A stretch of DNA of 64,000 bases, taken from assembly GCA_015657535.1 (NCBI GenBank), contig JADHZB010001096.1, forward strand, positions 223,192-287,191, written 5' to 3'. The position numbers and the translations under genes are program-made. This document shows, piece by piece, positions 37,952 to 51,101 of this stretch; the stretch's first letter is position 1, and the number at the start of each line of letters is the position of its first letter. The DNA is from Nephromyces sp. MM_2019 (lineage: Eukaryota > Apicomplexa > Aconoidasida > Nephromycida). The notes beneath the pieces were generated by a model that saw only the letters and a list, made by a program, of their open reading frames with translations, was not told the DNA's origin and searched no databases.

Positions 37952-40900
37952 TTCTACAGCAAGACTTCTGAAGTGATGAGTCTCCCAGGAATATCAGCCT
38001 CTAATTAGGTAGAGGCTACTGTGAAGTATCCTTGTTCCAAACACCCTCGTCGAGATCAGGAGTACTCCGAAAGCATAAGGATTCCTTGAAGACGGCTTTG
38101 CTAAGTTGTTGGAAACACGAAGAATCGAGCAACACACACATCCATAGCGATGATAGGAATGGGCTATTTGAGTTCAAAAAACAAAAGGAGGAAGCAGCTA
38201 GGTTACAAGCTGTTTGCCGCTTGACAAGCTAAGCGGCATGCTATCGTGCAGCACAGACGTGCAAGTGTATCACTCATATCCTTGGTGCCTCCTTCAGTGG
38301 CAGCAAAAGAATCTAGTTAGACAAAAAAAATGAGTCTCTCCATCCTTCTCGTGTCTTTCAAGCAATAGATATTCGGCAAAAAAAAGCGACTTACAAGTGG
38401 AAGCTAAAAGAGATTATCAAAGATGAGCACTTGCGAATGCGCGCCGCCTAGCTCAGCATATATATGTAGTAGAGCGAAGATAATGGAGGTAGTATGATAC
38501 CTTCTACGACCCAAAGTGCCGTCGTAGGGGTGAATGCTGACATTCGCAAACGCTAGCAGGCGTTAAGGCATCGTTTAGTGTCGCCGCTAGGAGTGGGTAG
38601 GGAGATTGATGAAAATAGCTAAGCCAAGTTGACGCCTAAGGTTGAAATGGTATCGATGATCTCCACCCATAGCTGCTAGTGCCTGCAAAGGATAATATGT
38701 AATTGATAATCTCTAGCAAATATATATGGTATAGGACTCCTAGTTCCTTCAAGGTTTCTTAACCAGGATTTTTGCTCAATTCCTATTCGTTTTCAAACGT
38801 ATAATGTGTCCGCTCTAGCCATTTTTGAATTGACAAAGCAATTGTGTTTTTAGAACAAACTAGCAACGAGTAAGCTGACCTGCTATGCTTGAAAAAAGTA
38901 TTCGAGTTATTCCCAAATGTACTGAATAGACTATAGAAGCTAACTATGGTTACGAAAGGCTGATTGATTTTGAGCACTACTTTTTCTAACCCTCTCGTAA
39001 AGCTACTAGGTTTAAAATTTTCCTGAGAGCGTAGGAAATGGGGATTGATCAGTTTGCCATTGCTGAAATTTATTGCATTATCGCCCACGTAGGGTTGTTA
39101 CTTGTCGCCACCACTGGCTTGAATCGGTTTTCTAGAAAAAAAAATCACTATATTGCTATGTCGGCTGCCGAGCAGCAACTACACTTCGAGGTAACTGTGG
39201 TCCTCCACGAGTTCGCTAGCTACGTTTCATGTAATAATCAATGCATTCCTGATTTGCTAGGTCACCACTTTCTCTTAGTGAAATCTTATTTTCTGATGGC
39301 TAGAAACGTAAGGGCCGACATTGTGTCGTTACTCGCTTGGACGGGACGCTGTAGTTTATGGAACACTGCACTCCGTAGTTTACAGAGCGCACTGTAGTTT
39401 ACAGAGCATACTGCAGTTCACGCAGCATCGTGGGAATCTCCGGCATATGAACTTGTGTCCACGCACGATCACCATGTCAGCAGCAGCTATTTGCCGCCGA
39501 ATGTAAAATACTTGCTACTGCCGCTATCCTTCATGTGAGAATTTCATAGATTTAGCGCTATTTCCAAGCCTTGATTAAGGAACTGCAAGAGATTGGCCTA
39601 CCACATTAACATGAAGAAACCCTGATCAACTAATGCATATGATATACTTCACAGCTGCCACTTTAACGCTGATTCGAGCCGCTACTGTTGTGCAGTTATC
39701 ACACAAAGCAGGATATACTTCTAGTGACAGTCCCAGAGTGAACATATGATTATCAGGATAGGATAGCAAGCATAGACGGAGCTACCAGTATTTCAAGTCC
39801 TAGATCGTACACGGCCATGCACCACGACTCAGCACTTCTCTATGGACCAGCCGACTGAAAATGACACCACAAACTCATCAAAACTGCATGCTGCAATGTA
39901 TCCTTAATGCATTGCATCTATCATAGTCATACCAACGACGGAACAGCTATCGCTATACGAAATACTATATACGCAAGCATCAGTTACCAAAACAATCCCA
40001 ATAAACTCCAGGGAGCCCCACAAGCCGTGGAAAAAACAACGCCGCAGACAAGCGGGAATCATCCGGAGAGAAACTGGCGAGGCTACAACGTAAATCGCCA
40101 GCAAGCCCTCTTCTGCTTTTCTCAGCGAAAATCGCCGAAAGAACAAGTTACAGAGCGACCTACATCGGACGCCCTCCTCGACAGTTCCGAAGCACACAAC
40201 TATCTGTTCATGCAGGTTTGCGAACCTCATCATCAATCCAAAGCATTAATGGTACGCCGATCTCGTAACTAATTCAGCTGCACGCCTGTCCGTTGAAAAG
40301 GATAGAAGTCAGTAAGCAGGATGAAGACAATAGGGAAAATGAAGGCAATAAGCAATTACAATGGCTCCCTAGTGAGCAGAGTGCCCTTCCAATAAGCCAG
40401 TGCATATTATGCCTACACAGTATCTGGCGAATACTTGGGAAATTATGACACAGCGTAGCACCTGCAGCTAAAGCTATGCGCAGTTTGAACAGCCAACAAA
40501 CGACAGAAATACTGGGAATCCAGGGAAATAAGAAAGCAATTTCATGTAACTTGCTCAGGAAACCAATTTCAATGCAGCTCAAACGGTTTCCTTGCTTGTA
40601 ATAAACTAGAGATAAGAGTGTCAAAATTATCTCAGCTTTGAAATACAAACTTGCATCGAGGTCACACAATCGTCATCCGCCGCCGTAAAGAATTTTCTGT
40701 GCGGCCAAAGCATGATATCACGCAGTTGCTGGCGGTATACAGCACCGTAACCTGAAGAATGCATCGCCTTTCTACAGGAAAATTCCTTATGCAGAGATGC
40801 TTGGTGGTATGAAATTTTAACGCCGATTAAAACGTGATCTCCTACAGTGTATCTTCGCTAAATTATCGCAATTCTCCAAGAATTACGCCACATTTATGTC

Positions 40901-42451
40901 GCCTCACATTTTCACAAGATAAATACATAGATAACCCCACTTCAGAGGCCACAAAATAAGTAGAGCATTCCTAGAGGTAACCTCGGGAAGAGGCCGATCG
41001 TTACGGGAAAGCGTCAGAAATATACAACAGGAACGATGAAAACTAGCTATACGCCTTAATGAGGCATTAGGGTGCCATGTTCAACAAAAATTACATGGAT
41101 TGTTTCACAATATAGAGCACAAGCAATACTCTCGGCACAAGTTTCGAATATTCCGATCCCAAATCGCATGATAGATCTCAATTGAAAGGATGCGGACCTT
41201 AATACACCCACTAAACAATTCGAACTTTAATCAGCATGTTTACGCCCATGATATAAACGAACTCCATAAAGTTGCCACAAACTAAGCGCCCAAGCACTCC
41301 CACCATAGTAGCAAAACCGCAATGCTAAATTAACCCTTATTGCAACACTCAAATACCCGAAAGAACATAAGGAAGCTTCAAAATAAGTTCATGTCAATAA
41401 TATGATCAAGCAGAACATTATCGATCCTCAGTAAACAATATGATGAAAATAGCGAGAGGACATTTTGAAAAAGCATCGACTGAAAACTTGCATTCATGGT
41501 TCATACCTACAAGGTTCTATACAGCCGTACCATGCTGCACGTTATCCTTTAGAACTTAAAATATAAAAAGCCTAGAGTGAACATTTAGTGAAAGCTTTGA
41601 AATTAGATGAAAATTCTACAATATATCAGCGCGGGGCCAATTTCAACATATGCTTAACTGTAGGGAAGTTCAAAGCCTAGATAACTGCTTGGACCAATAT
41701 GGCCAATAAATCCGAAGAACAAATCCGTAAAATTCAAGTATAAAAATCGTAATGATCACAAAATACAGGATTCTTACTGGCAAGAAAACATGAAAAATGT
41801 ATACAAAAACTGTCAGATGCGACTAATAATCAAGAAATACTCCTCTATAGAAGCTTTAGAGCAATTCCATCATTAATTGGGCACATCTGACAACGCGGAC
41901 GATTCCACGCCTAAAGTCCTTTATAGCTTACAAACTGGACGAAATCAGCTTTGAGGATTGGACCACCTAAAATTACACTTATAGATTCCACTTTTTTTCC
42001 AAGCAAAAGAGGGTGTATAGCCACTATCTAATCATACCATAAACACTAAGTTTGCCATAGAAATAGAAGTTGCAGAATAAACTCTAGAGATGGAAAAACC
42101 ATTTCATGCAAAGTCCATTATACCAGTATTTAGTATTTATAGATTTGCATGCTTTTTCTGCATTGATTCAATTTCAAAGCAAACTTTTGGAAAATCTCAA
42201 AAACCACTACAGTACCTTACAATTTGCGAGAAATTTGTGCACTTGAATTCACTGCGTTAAGCCAGTGAGAAACTTAGACGCTTAGCCACTCGCTTGTAAC
42301 AATTGCATGCGGATAATTGGACTAACAAAAGCAAATTCAGAACAAAATATCTCTCCATATAAACAGCAAAAGCTTAGATTTTTGACTAGCCGGGGACACA
42401 GTAGGACGTAGCACAAAGCAGAGAACCGTATAAAAGGAAAGCTGCAATATT
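37952..42451. other. Intergenic region without a supported gene
   Basis: Separates the CDC123 5' end from the peroxidase 3' end. 38440-38660 and 39000-40300 are relatively G+C-rich and contain long but unconvincing open frames on both strands (39038-39397 plus, 39907-40272 plus, 40274-40669 minus). A short tandem repeat lies at 39348-39430. 40700-42450 is AT-rich with nothing recognisable. Confidence 0.4.
39348..39430. repeat. Short tandem repeat, about 20 bp unit
   Basis: Four imperfect copies of ACTGTAGTTTACAGAGCA-like sequence in succession. Confidence 0.7.
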
Positions 42452-45400
42452 TCAGCGTGGTAAGGAAAAAAAAAGCTGGCTCACCAAAAGCTTTAAGGCT
42501 TATAGAAAATAAAAAAATTCCAAAAACATCAGCGAAGCATATTCAAAAGATTGAAACTTCATTTTACGAACAAAATAGGCAACTACTATAAAGTAGCCAT
42601 TTTTTTCAAAGACCTCAAACAACTTAACATAGAATATTCGCCTTCATTTAATAAACGAAGTAAATCTCAAGAGTATGAAAAGAACTATATAATATAGAAC
42701 CTTTATTACTAGATAATATCATTTTATCAAATAATTTTGAAAAATAAATTTGAAAAACCATGTTTAATGCTTACGCTTGTACCTAAACAAGTCCGGCAAA
42801 GCAATTCGCATAAAAAAGGTACTTGAAAATAAGATGCACAAAACCACTTTGAGAATTTTATAGAAGAAATTATAGCTAAACATTCAATGTATACAATATC
42901 CATATAACTCTGATCAAACAAAAATATATCGCACTCATATATATAACATTTTAGCACAAAAAACACTTACGCTCTTCACTTCCGATTCAAAAGACAAGGG
43001 GAAGATTCTTGGATGGAAATACTTGATAACACTCCCTGTGGGAGATACCAAGAACTTTCCAAAATTCCAGCCAACAGATGGGATTTTATCTCCGCTCTGC
43101 GTAAAAGATAAAAAGAGGAAACAATTGTTCGATTAAAACCCAGAGTAAAGCTCTTAAATATAGCATTTCCAGTTATATGAGGAGAAATAGCACCACCCTA
43201 TTGAAAAAAGACAAACCTAGGGTAGACCAGAATTTGTTTACATCATACGTCACCACCAGAAATGCCGCTTATAACATAATAAAACAACGCTTATGAGAGA
43301 AAATTACTTGGAAAAAAACCATAATTTTCCATCAGAAATGCCACATATAACAAAACAAAGGACTTCATGGTTAGCACGTAAAATAAAACAGTGCAAGTCT
43401 ACCTTGAATACAGGAGTTATCAGTCCATCACCACCACCAGGTATCTGAAGGGGAAGTTTAGCGAGCAGTGTGATATTTTGAGTGCAAACCTCAACCTAAA
43501 GCATGAAGGAGTAGAGTATCACGACATAGAAAAACATGTTATACAGCAAAATTTAACCACATATTATCACGAGGCGCCTCATACTAAAAGATTCATTATA
43601 AAGGCTGTAGAAAAGAATTCAAAGTAGATAGTTTTGTAGGAAATAACTGGCACTTAAGGAGCGCAATGTATGCAGGGAAAAATAAAAGCGCAAACTTAGT
43701 GACATAAAGATTGAAAAGCTTTGGACACTTAGTTTCCCAGCAGGTACTAGCAGGTGAAAGCATTATATCTCAAGTTGGTACTATCAAGCTAGACAGGAAA
43801 ACAAACGCCGCTTGGTGCCAAAATCATGAGTATTCTGAAGGTAAGCATTCCAAAGCAATGAGATGGGCCTTATTCAGTGGTATTCGTTGCCACATACGTA
43901 ATGTGGCAACGAATACCACCACTTGGAGATCCACACACACACCACACATTTTGTTTCTTCAAAAAAATACATTCCCAAGTGCTTTTAAATGATATAAAGC
44001 ACCCTTGGACTATACCTCGCTAGCCTTTTCTCTCAAAAACTTGTATACCGGGTGGGCATTATCTCCATTAACATCCACCAAGTCAAATATGTGGAAGCTA
44101 GACGCACCAAGACTATCATAAAAAGCCCTGATTTGTTCAGGTGTCCCTGGCTCTTGCTTAAACTGATCACTTGGGAAAACTATAACCTGAAATTCCACGT
44201 GCAGGGGAATCGGAAATGTATCACGAAAATGGCAAGATTTCAACAGGCCAAATCAAAATCGCTGCTAGAAAATTTGAAAAGCTCCAAAACGCGTCAGAAA
44301 CAAGCCAAAGAAGTGATATTTATTCAGAAAATAGAGTGTACATTCCATACTACATAAAAATAACGAAACAGCCATAATAGCGACAGAAGAGGCACCCCCT
44401 GGGGTTCTTAAATAAGTAAAAATCACGATTCTCGTTGGAACAAGCTAGAAATGTTCTTACGATGAATGCAAACAGAGAACTATATAACTGGCGTCTCCTT
44501 TAAAGCTATCTGAGCGAATAAAATCATCCGTAAGTATCGCCATAGACAAAAAAAAACCGAGCTACATGAGCTAAGGAGAGTATGTTACACACTTTTAACA
44601 CGCGGCTTTAAAATATACCGCAACACACCTAGCCGGAAATCTAGCCTCGTAAACAGTATACTCAAAGATCATTCAAACAATTACTGTTCAACAAGAACGA
44701 AATAATTCGATAGAACAGAACGTGCTGATAACCAACAGAAAGAGAGCTAACTTCGCATCAACCAAAGCTTAGCCATTTAGCTACCTTGACCCCTACATAC
44801 CGACTTCTACCATAGGGCAGCATATCTTTGCATTCCAAAAGTCCATATACAAACTATGAATCAAACAGTGGCCTTCAAGTAAATGTTGAAGAAACAGTTC
44901 CTAAATTGTGAACGAGCACATGAAGCAGTATGAACTCTTGATGGCCCATAAAGCTGTATGTGAAGCTCTTCTCTGGTAAACTTTAAGGCGAAGCTCGCGT
45001 CGATTTCGCCGAGAAGAAAGAAGACAATCGAGGTCGTAGCCCCACGAGTAAGGGACATCAGCAGCTTTTAATATCGGAAAATGGATCGTTAAAAGCTTTC
45101 TAATTTTTAAAATGAAAGACTAGGCAAATGCAAAGGCAAAACACCACCATACGGCCATTCCAAAGCCGACGCTTTACTCTACAGAAAACATGCTGAAAGC
45201 CATCCTCATACCCATGTCACGTACCTCTAAAGCATCTACTCCGATTCTTCGCTGTAGCTCAACGAGTTCTGTGATATTGCGCTTCGCAAGACCGCATTTA
45301 GAAGCACCATTCATAACCATCACAGTTTTTCCTTTAAACAAGCTCAAGGGAACCATTTCACCACCAGCCTTTGCTGCAAAGAAACTATGAAAATTTTGGA

Positions 45401-45497
45401 TCGCCATATCGCCACTTGGGATTGTATTAGCACTACTGGCAGTGGAAGCGGTGTTTAGTCCCAACCTGTTTCTTACAAAGGCAACAAGTGCCTGCAT
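42452..45497 (-). CDS. Glutathione-peroxidase-like thiol peroxidase, 4 exons
   Basis: Reduces hydroperoxides using a peroxidatic cysteine, with thioredoxin or glutathione as donor. Exons in coding order: 45225-45497, 44016-44186, 42971-43096, then a tentative last exon 42452-42490. About 202 residues; all junctions are phase 0. Seen: NFHSFFAAKAGGE, LSLFKGKTVMVMNGASKCGL with the active-site Cys at C68 (family NVASKCG), FPSDQFKQEPGT (family FPCNQFxxQEP, catalytic Gln at Q99), IFDLVDVNGDNAHPVYKFL, and GWNFGKFLVSPTG with the conserved Trp-Asn at W158-N159. The usual Cys of FPCNQF is Ser, and no resolving Cys is visible, so the protein has only one cysteine. About 30 residues precede the domain and might be a weak targeting peptide. 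The last 13 codons rest only on an acceptor-like AAAG and a plausible SLL ending. Confidence 0.85.
43877..43919. repeat. Perfect 19-bp inverted repeat (hairpin)
   Basis: Arms 43877-43895 (GTGGTATTCGTTGCCACAT) and 43901-43919 are exact reverse complements with a 5-nt loop. It lies in the peroxidase intron between 43096 and 44016. Confidence 0.9.
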
Positions 45498-48400
45498 TAA
45501 TCACGCCATTTACAGACTGCCAAGCCCTGGGCGCAATAATTTTTGGCTTATCTTTTTGAGAGTAAAACTGGAGAGTCGTACACGACAAAACCATTGTAAT
45601 TCAAATTGGTATTGTATGCCAGAAAGCGTGCACAGCACGGCATGCCGAATGTTGATGGCATTGAGCGCCTATGAATCTCCCGAGGGCGGTTCTTCCATGT
45701 ATGGTACCTGATGGGGCATGGCAGCAGCCAGGAAAATTGAAGGCTTTAAGCACCTGTAAATCTCCACGCGACGATCTTCGCTGTGTCCTATGGTGTAGCC
45801 TGGCAGCACCTGGTTCGCTACCTGCACTTAAAGGCGATACGTTGTTGCTGCACAAAGATGGCCTCAAATATAATAGTGGGTGCCCACTACCTTTTATGCG
45901 ACGTGCATGAAGTTGTTGGAGCTATCATATTTAACGGTATCGCGAGCGGCACCAACAGCCCACTATTTGGCAAATGTTTTTTTATTAAGCCCGTAGAGCT
46001 TCTTTGGATCCTGTGTACGAAATTTGAAGAGCTGCCAGTTGTCTCGCTGCCCGTTGGGACTTTAAAAATTACGTATTCTACAGTATGAGTCACCGTGCCT
46101 TGCGGCAGGCCGTACGGCCCCGCTGCCAGCAACATTAAACTCAATCAATCGAGCGACGATTCTCCGTGCTGGTAAGTTACTCGATTCGCCGGGAATTCAT
46201 TGGACAACCGTGGTTTCCTAGCACAGCTGCAATCATCTTATAACTTCTCATATAGTGAGAATTTAATTAGACAAACCCAAATGTGCACTCTCCGCAATGC
46301 TGTGTACCTCGTTTCTATGACTATCCATTGCCAACTGGATGGCGACTTTTTGTCACTATTGGTACAACGTAATACATGCTTCTGAGGTACGAAGTGCTAC
46401 TTGGAAATCTGCTCTGGCAGTGCGATAGTAAGCTTTCATCAAAGGGGTTAATTTTCGCGGCCTTTTTTTTTGCTTGGTGCCGTAGCAGAACCACGAGTAA
46501 CTATCATGCAATTTAACCTTTTATAGAGTTGGCAAGCGTACCTTTAGCCTGTGTATACACATCTCTGGCTGTCACTACCGATGGAGACCCCTCAATGCTA
46601 TTCATTGAGAAGCCACTAAGCTAAATCATACTCTTATAGTTATGAGCACGAGAGGTCCTATGATTGAAGGTTCGGGGAACCTCGCAACATCACAAGAATT
46701 TTGATGCTACCGTAGAGTAGTTTGTCAATTATTATCGACTATTAATATGGCATGAATTTAAAAATGCTCTGTAGATCTTGTACCGTCAGCCCCTTACTGG
46801 TGATTGAACCGCAGATGGGCTCACAAATTTTACGTCCACATTTATAGTGCATATTCGATCATATTTTTTTATAAAGTACTGAAATGGAAGTGCCCATCAG
46901 ACGCAAAGGTTTCGTCGCTCATGAGACTGTATGAGGACGTGAATCAGCTCGATGGCACTGGTATGAGCTACAAAATTCTTCGGGGGAAACGTAGGTCAGT
47001 TCACGCCCATATTAAAGAAACAAGCTGCTTTTGACGTGTGCCTACAAGGCCAAAAAATATCATACGAGATAGAGTATCAAAATTGGACGTAAGGACGGCA
47101 GAGAGGAATAGAAATGCTGCGCTTTCGTCTGGTGGACATTGCCAGCTATTATACAACAGCTAAACAGAGCAACCATAAAATTTTACAACCTGCAAGAAGA
47201 GGCTTAAAGCTAATAACCGGCTCGCCGAGGATTTATTAAACATGATGGCGTTAGAACCAGCAATATATTACCCCTTAATCCATCGCGTTGCGTAGCACTA
47301 AATAAGTCGCCGTTTGGTTTCCCTTATGTATATCAGATAGGTTTATTTGCCAGCTGAAGCTGTCTCAATTTAGGGGCTAGAACTATCCTCCGAATAACCG
47401 CCCTTCTAAAGTGCTGAGGGGTCACAGGCTTTCCCGTGGCAAAACTCGTACATTTGCCTATTGTATTTCTGGTATATCGGTGAAAAGAATAGTTTCATTT
47501 AGCCGAGAAGAAGCGTGGGCACCTAATAGTAGGCGCAGCAAGTAGAAATCTGGGCTATTTAGCAGGGTAAACCTGTAAACATTCTTGTTAATCAATACGT
47601 AAGAGGCAATAAATGCTATCTTCACGCAGGCGGCGACCCTCTTTTAGGAAATACGAAAATTCTAGGGGATACACGAAAAATCGCATAAAAGTTCCTAGAC
47701 TCCAATAGTTTTTGACAATTAATTGTCCCTTTGCAATTATGCAGCATCGTACTGAATTGTGCACTGCTAATTTTACTATTTGTAAGAGCTTAAATACTAT
47801 TCTAGAGGTACCGGAAACGTCAAAAAAGTTAAAGTCAACGCAATTCTACGTTGGGTATGCCGCACAAAATGTACGGTTAGCATCGCCTTATTCGAATGCG
47901 TAGTGGATGCTGACGTCAGAGCGTTATGTAAACTTACGGGCTGAATAAGATGGCAAGTTTCAAGAACTAATGATTTGTACGGATTGGCAAGAAAATAGTA
48001 TTATTGGTATAAAGGTATGGCACGCTTGTTGGATTTAGACGATCTAGCTTTTCGCTATCGACCAGCTCTGAAAGTATACTTCGTGGTAATTTTTGTTTGT
48101 CGGTTTGTATTGTGCCTATGCAGGAATGAGCTACTAGTTTAATTCCCGCAAAATTTTCGGTGAGAGCGTAGCCAAACTGCAACGAAATATATCATATATG
48201 CATTCGTAAAGCCTACTCACAATTCTCTTGAAAAACTAACGAGTATATGACAATGAACACACCTGCAATGCATGGGCTAAGAATAATAAATTTATGGAAT
48301 AGTAACACAAAAAAAAGGTACATGTACACCCCATCGAGAAGGTAAAAATTAGCTGTAAACCTCAATATCCAAACCACAGACGGTTGCAGACATCAAAATA

Positions 48401-49961
48401 TAACATAGTGCATGCCATATTCTAAGGCCAAATTGGCAAGCTAATCAAGATCAAAATCTACAGCATGTTTTAAGCATAAATTAGGCATTTGAAGCTAGAA
48501 AGTAATGACAGAAATTCAGGGAAATATCGCATGCCTAGTTGCATTTCCAAGAGATCGTGAAGTATGTTTCATTCTCACTACAGTTATCGCGAATATCTTG
48601 TTTACATCTTCAGAATACGAAGGAAAACTCTCTGTTTCAGTTTCAAAGTCATATATACTTACAGAAATAATAATTAAGCGTTGAGCACAATTTGAAGGAG
48701 GATAGGAATTTTTTCAATAACGGGAAGATCCATGTCAAATAGTTTTAGGCTAAAAAAAGCTGTGCATCATAATCGAACAACTTCAAGTAACGGATGGAAC
48801 GAAATATCATTTCCAGAATTATCAACAAACTTGGATAATAATGATAGCCGCTGATTTTTAACATATAATTTAACAATGCAAGCTACCTGTTAAAGCACAG
48901 CATCCACGACAACTAGATTAAACGGCTAGATATATTAAATAGGGGCGCGCGCTACCTGTTGCAAGAAGAGCTTGCCTACTCAGAGCTTTCTGCTATAAAC
49001 AACATGTATGCAGCGAATTGTAGGATCTGATACTTAAGCGTGTGAGCATGTTACACAAAGGTTTATCATGTACTAAACAAGCAAAATAAAGACACCTGTT
49101 AATCCAAACCTCTATTTACGTTGCTATACAGTCGCAAAAAGAGTCAGCTCTGCTGCATGTGAACGGAAATTCTGCTAAAAAGATACACGATTATAAAACC
49201 AATGTGCATAATGCTTTTAACCACCATCTTAACATGGGAGAAACATGAAGCTTCGCATTCCAAACGCGGGTGGACGGTAGTAATCCCAGCTTTTTACTTT
49301 TTCACAAGATAGATAGTTTAGGGAGTTTGAAATTCTTAGACTAAAGAAGCGGTTCCGCAGCTGAGCTATACAAACAATTTCATTCCTACAAATGCAAAAC
49401 GAGAGTTTGAAGATTGGCATAAATACGCAATCCCAAAGTTGCCGGGAACCTGTAAATTACTCTTTTATCAAAAATAGTCTCCTTAGGACAGCTAGCCTTA
49501 AATATGCTAACACAAATATTCAAAGCATGATAACTAGAAGAAAAATTCCATACAGAGTAGTTCTTAAAGAACTCAATAAAAACGCTACTGGTGCAAGCGA
49601 GGAAGAAAAAGTGCATAATATTAGGCCTGGATGATTAGAAATAGCCAACTACATACCACCTTCGAGCAGTTTACACCATGATTTTCACTTTTATCTGGAA
49701 AAAAGCATTTTATTAGTAAGAGTTCCGCATAGTTAAGCATTTGAACTGTCTGTATGTATCGATCATGTGTTGTTGCACGTGGGCCCCTTCAACACAATAC
49801 GGCACATTATATTTGCGTGCCACACAAGGCTCCTACAAGATGAAGTGAGAACCGCTGAAAATCATTAGGCTTCAGCAATTTCATTAATAGTATAACTCAT
49901 ACTATCCAAACAAATTTTACGCGCTGCCGGCTTCGATAAATTGCCAAACCAATGGTTTATC
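45498..49961. other. Intergenic region without a supported gene
   Basis: 45600-46150 is relatively G+C-rich with overlapping open frames on both strands and a roughly 85-bp direct duplication (about 45664-45735 against 45748-45820). That pattern fits an old repeat element better than a gene. The remainder is AT-rich with only short open frames. Confidence 0.4.
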
Positions 49962-51101
49962 TCACCATCTCTTACCTAAGAAGGAAATAGCGAAGCTTCG
50001 GACCTCCTGCAGCTCTTCATCGGAGCAGGAGTGACCGAGGGAATTGTAGGGAGTAAAAGTCATGTTTCCTCCAGTATATTTTCTTAGAATCTTCTCAGTC
50101 TCTTTGCCCCATATGAATGGAACGACAGGATCCACCACACCATGACAATGTAGTATCCGAGGCACGATCTTTTGGTTCTCTATGAGAGACTCAAGTCCAC
50201 CTAAAACTTTCTCATTCTTACGTAGGGGGAGCCAACCTGATAACGATAATATACCTCCCAAATTGTAATTGCCAGTAAGCCAAGAAAAATATGCCACAGC
50301 AGCTCCTTGGCTAAAGCCACCCAAAAGTATTCGTTCTGGAGAAACTGCTCGATCCTTGATTTCTTGCTCTATAATCTTATGAATGCGAGTTGCACTTTCC
50401 TGAAAGCCTTGCTCATCCTCGAGTGATTCCGGACTTAGTCCATAAATATCAGTCCACGCCGGCATTGAAATTCCTGCATTCAAAGTCACCGGCCGGGATG
50501 CGGCTGTCGGGAAGATGTACTTAGTCTCAGAATGGAATGGGGTTGTCGAGAATATGTCGTACAAGCCAGAGGACCATCCTTCCGCAGTATCACCGAGACC
50601 ATGTAGGAAGATAACCGATGATCTAGTGGAAGGCAGCGGTGGAGCTGATCCACTTTCGGTAGCTCCCGCATGCCGCAATTCTTCACAAGGGGTGTACACC
50701 ACCCCAGCGAAGGTGCCTTCAGTAATATTCTCCCTCTTGTGAGCCCCCATAACTGTATTAGAGTTGTTAGGAAGTGAAGCAAGATGGATTGACCGTACCT
50801 GTTTATGGCTTATGCTGTTAAATGGGCGTTTGAAAGTCCAATTATTTTTTCCTCGGTTAGTGGCTCCTTTGGAAAACTCGGCCGCCCGTATCAAAGGGGT
50901 TGCTCGAAAGAACTTTGCGGCCATACGTTGGGGGTACACGAAGTTTTGGTTAAGTGATTGCAATCCGCACTTCTTGTGAGAATACGATAGAGTAGGTGAC
51001 CACGCAAAAGAGGCTTTAGCGATATCAGCTCTTATTGACCGGCCTGCGTACAGAATCAGTAATGATATGGTGTAAAAAAGGGAGAGTGAGGGTCGCATCA
51101 T
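49962..51101 (-). CDS. Acyl-protein thioesterase / phospholipase-carboxylesterase with N-terminal leader
   Basis: An alpha/beta hydrolase of the APT1/LYPLA family, which removes palmitate from proteins or cleaves lysophospholipids. Single open frame of 379 residues. Start is the ATG at 51101, with a second Met directly after it. Residues 1-25 form a signal peptide (SLFYTISLLILYAG). Residues 26 to about 120 are rich in Ser, Asn, Lys and Arg with very few acidic residues. The catalytic domain begins near residue 161: FLHGLGDTAEGW (oxyanion region, about 165-176), PAWTDIYG, LLGGFSQGAA with nucleophile S264, GVVDPVVP with D324, and LGHSC with H357. The family is usually about 220-230 residues, so the first 160 are extra. 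The signal-plus-transit pattern suggests import into the apicoplast or another secretory compartment. The end FLGKRW coincides with a donor-like GTAAGAGATGG, so a further 3' exon is possible. Confidence 0.88.
   Translation of the reverse strand: MMRPSLSLFYTISLLILYAGRSIRADIAKASFAWSPTLSYSHKKCGLQSLNQNFVYPQRMAAKFFRATPLIRAAEFSKGATNRGKNNWTFKRPFNSISHKQVRSIHLASLPNNSNTVMGAHKRENITEGTFAGVVYTPCEELRHAGATESGSAPPLPSTRSSVIFLHGLGDTAEGWSSGLYDIFSTTPFHSETKYIFPTAASRPVTLNAGISMPAWTDIYGLSPESLEDEQGFQESATRIHKIIEQEIKDRAVSPERILLGGFSQGAAVAYFSWLTGNYNLGGILSLSGWLPLRKNEKVLGGLESLIENQKIVPRILHCHGVVDPVVPFIWGKETEKILRKYTGGNMTFTPYNSLGHSCSDEELQEVRSFAISFLGKRW

Noticed and set aside
39038..39397. 119-codon frame with SRKKNHYIAMSAAEQQ, reminiscent of the copia retrotransposon RNase H motif
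   Set aside because: Only a dozen residues resemble the pattern. No integrase, reverse transcriptase or LTR is visible nearby, and the following residues do not fit.
39904..40669. Overlapping frames of 110-131 codons on both strands
   Set aside because: They are open on both strands at once in a locally G+C-rich stretch, without splice sites or recognisable motifs. Probably chance.
45601..46144. Frames of 79-101 codons on both strands in a G+C-rich patch
   Set aside because: They overlap a diverged direct duplication and are open on both strands. An old repeat is more likely than a gene.
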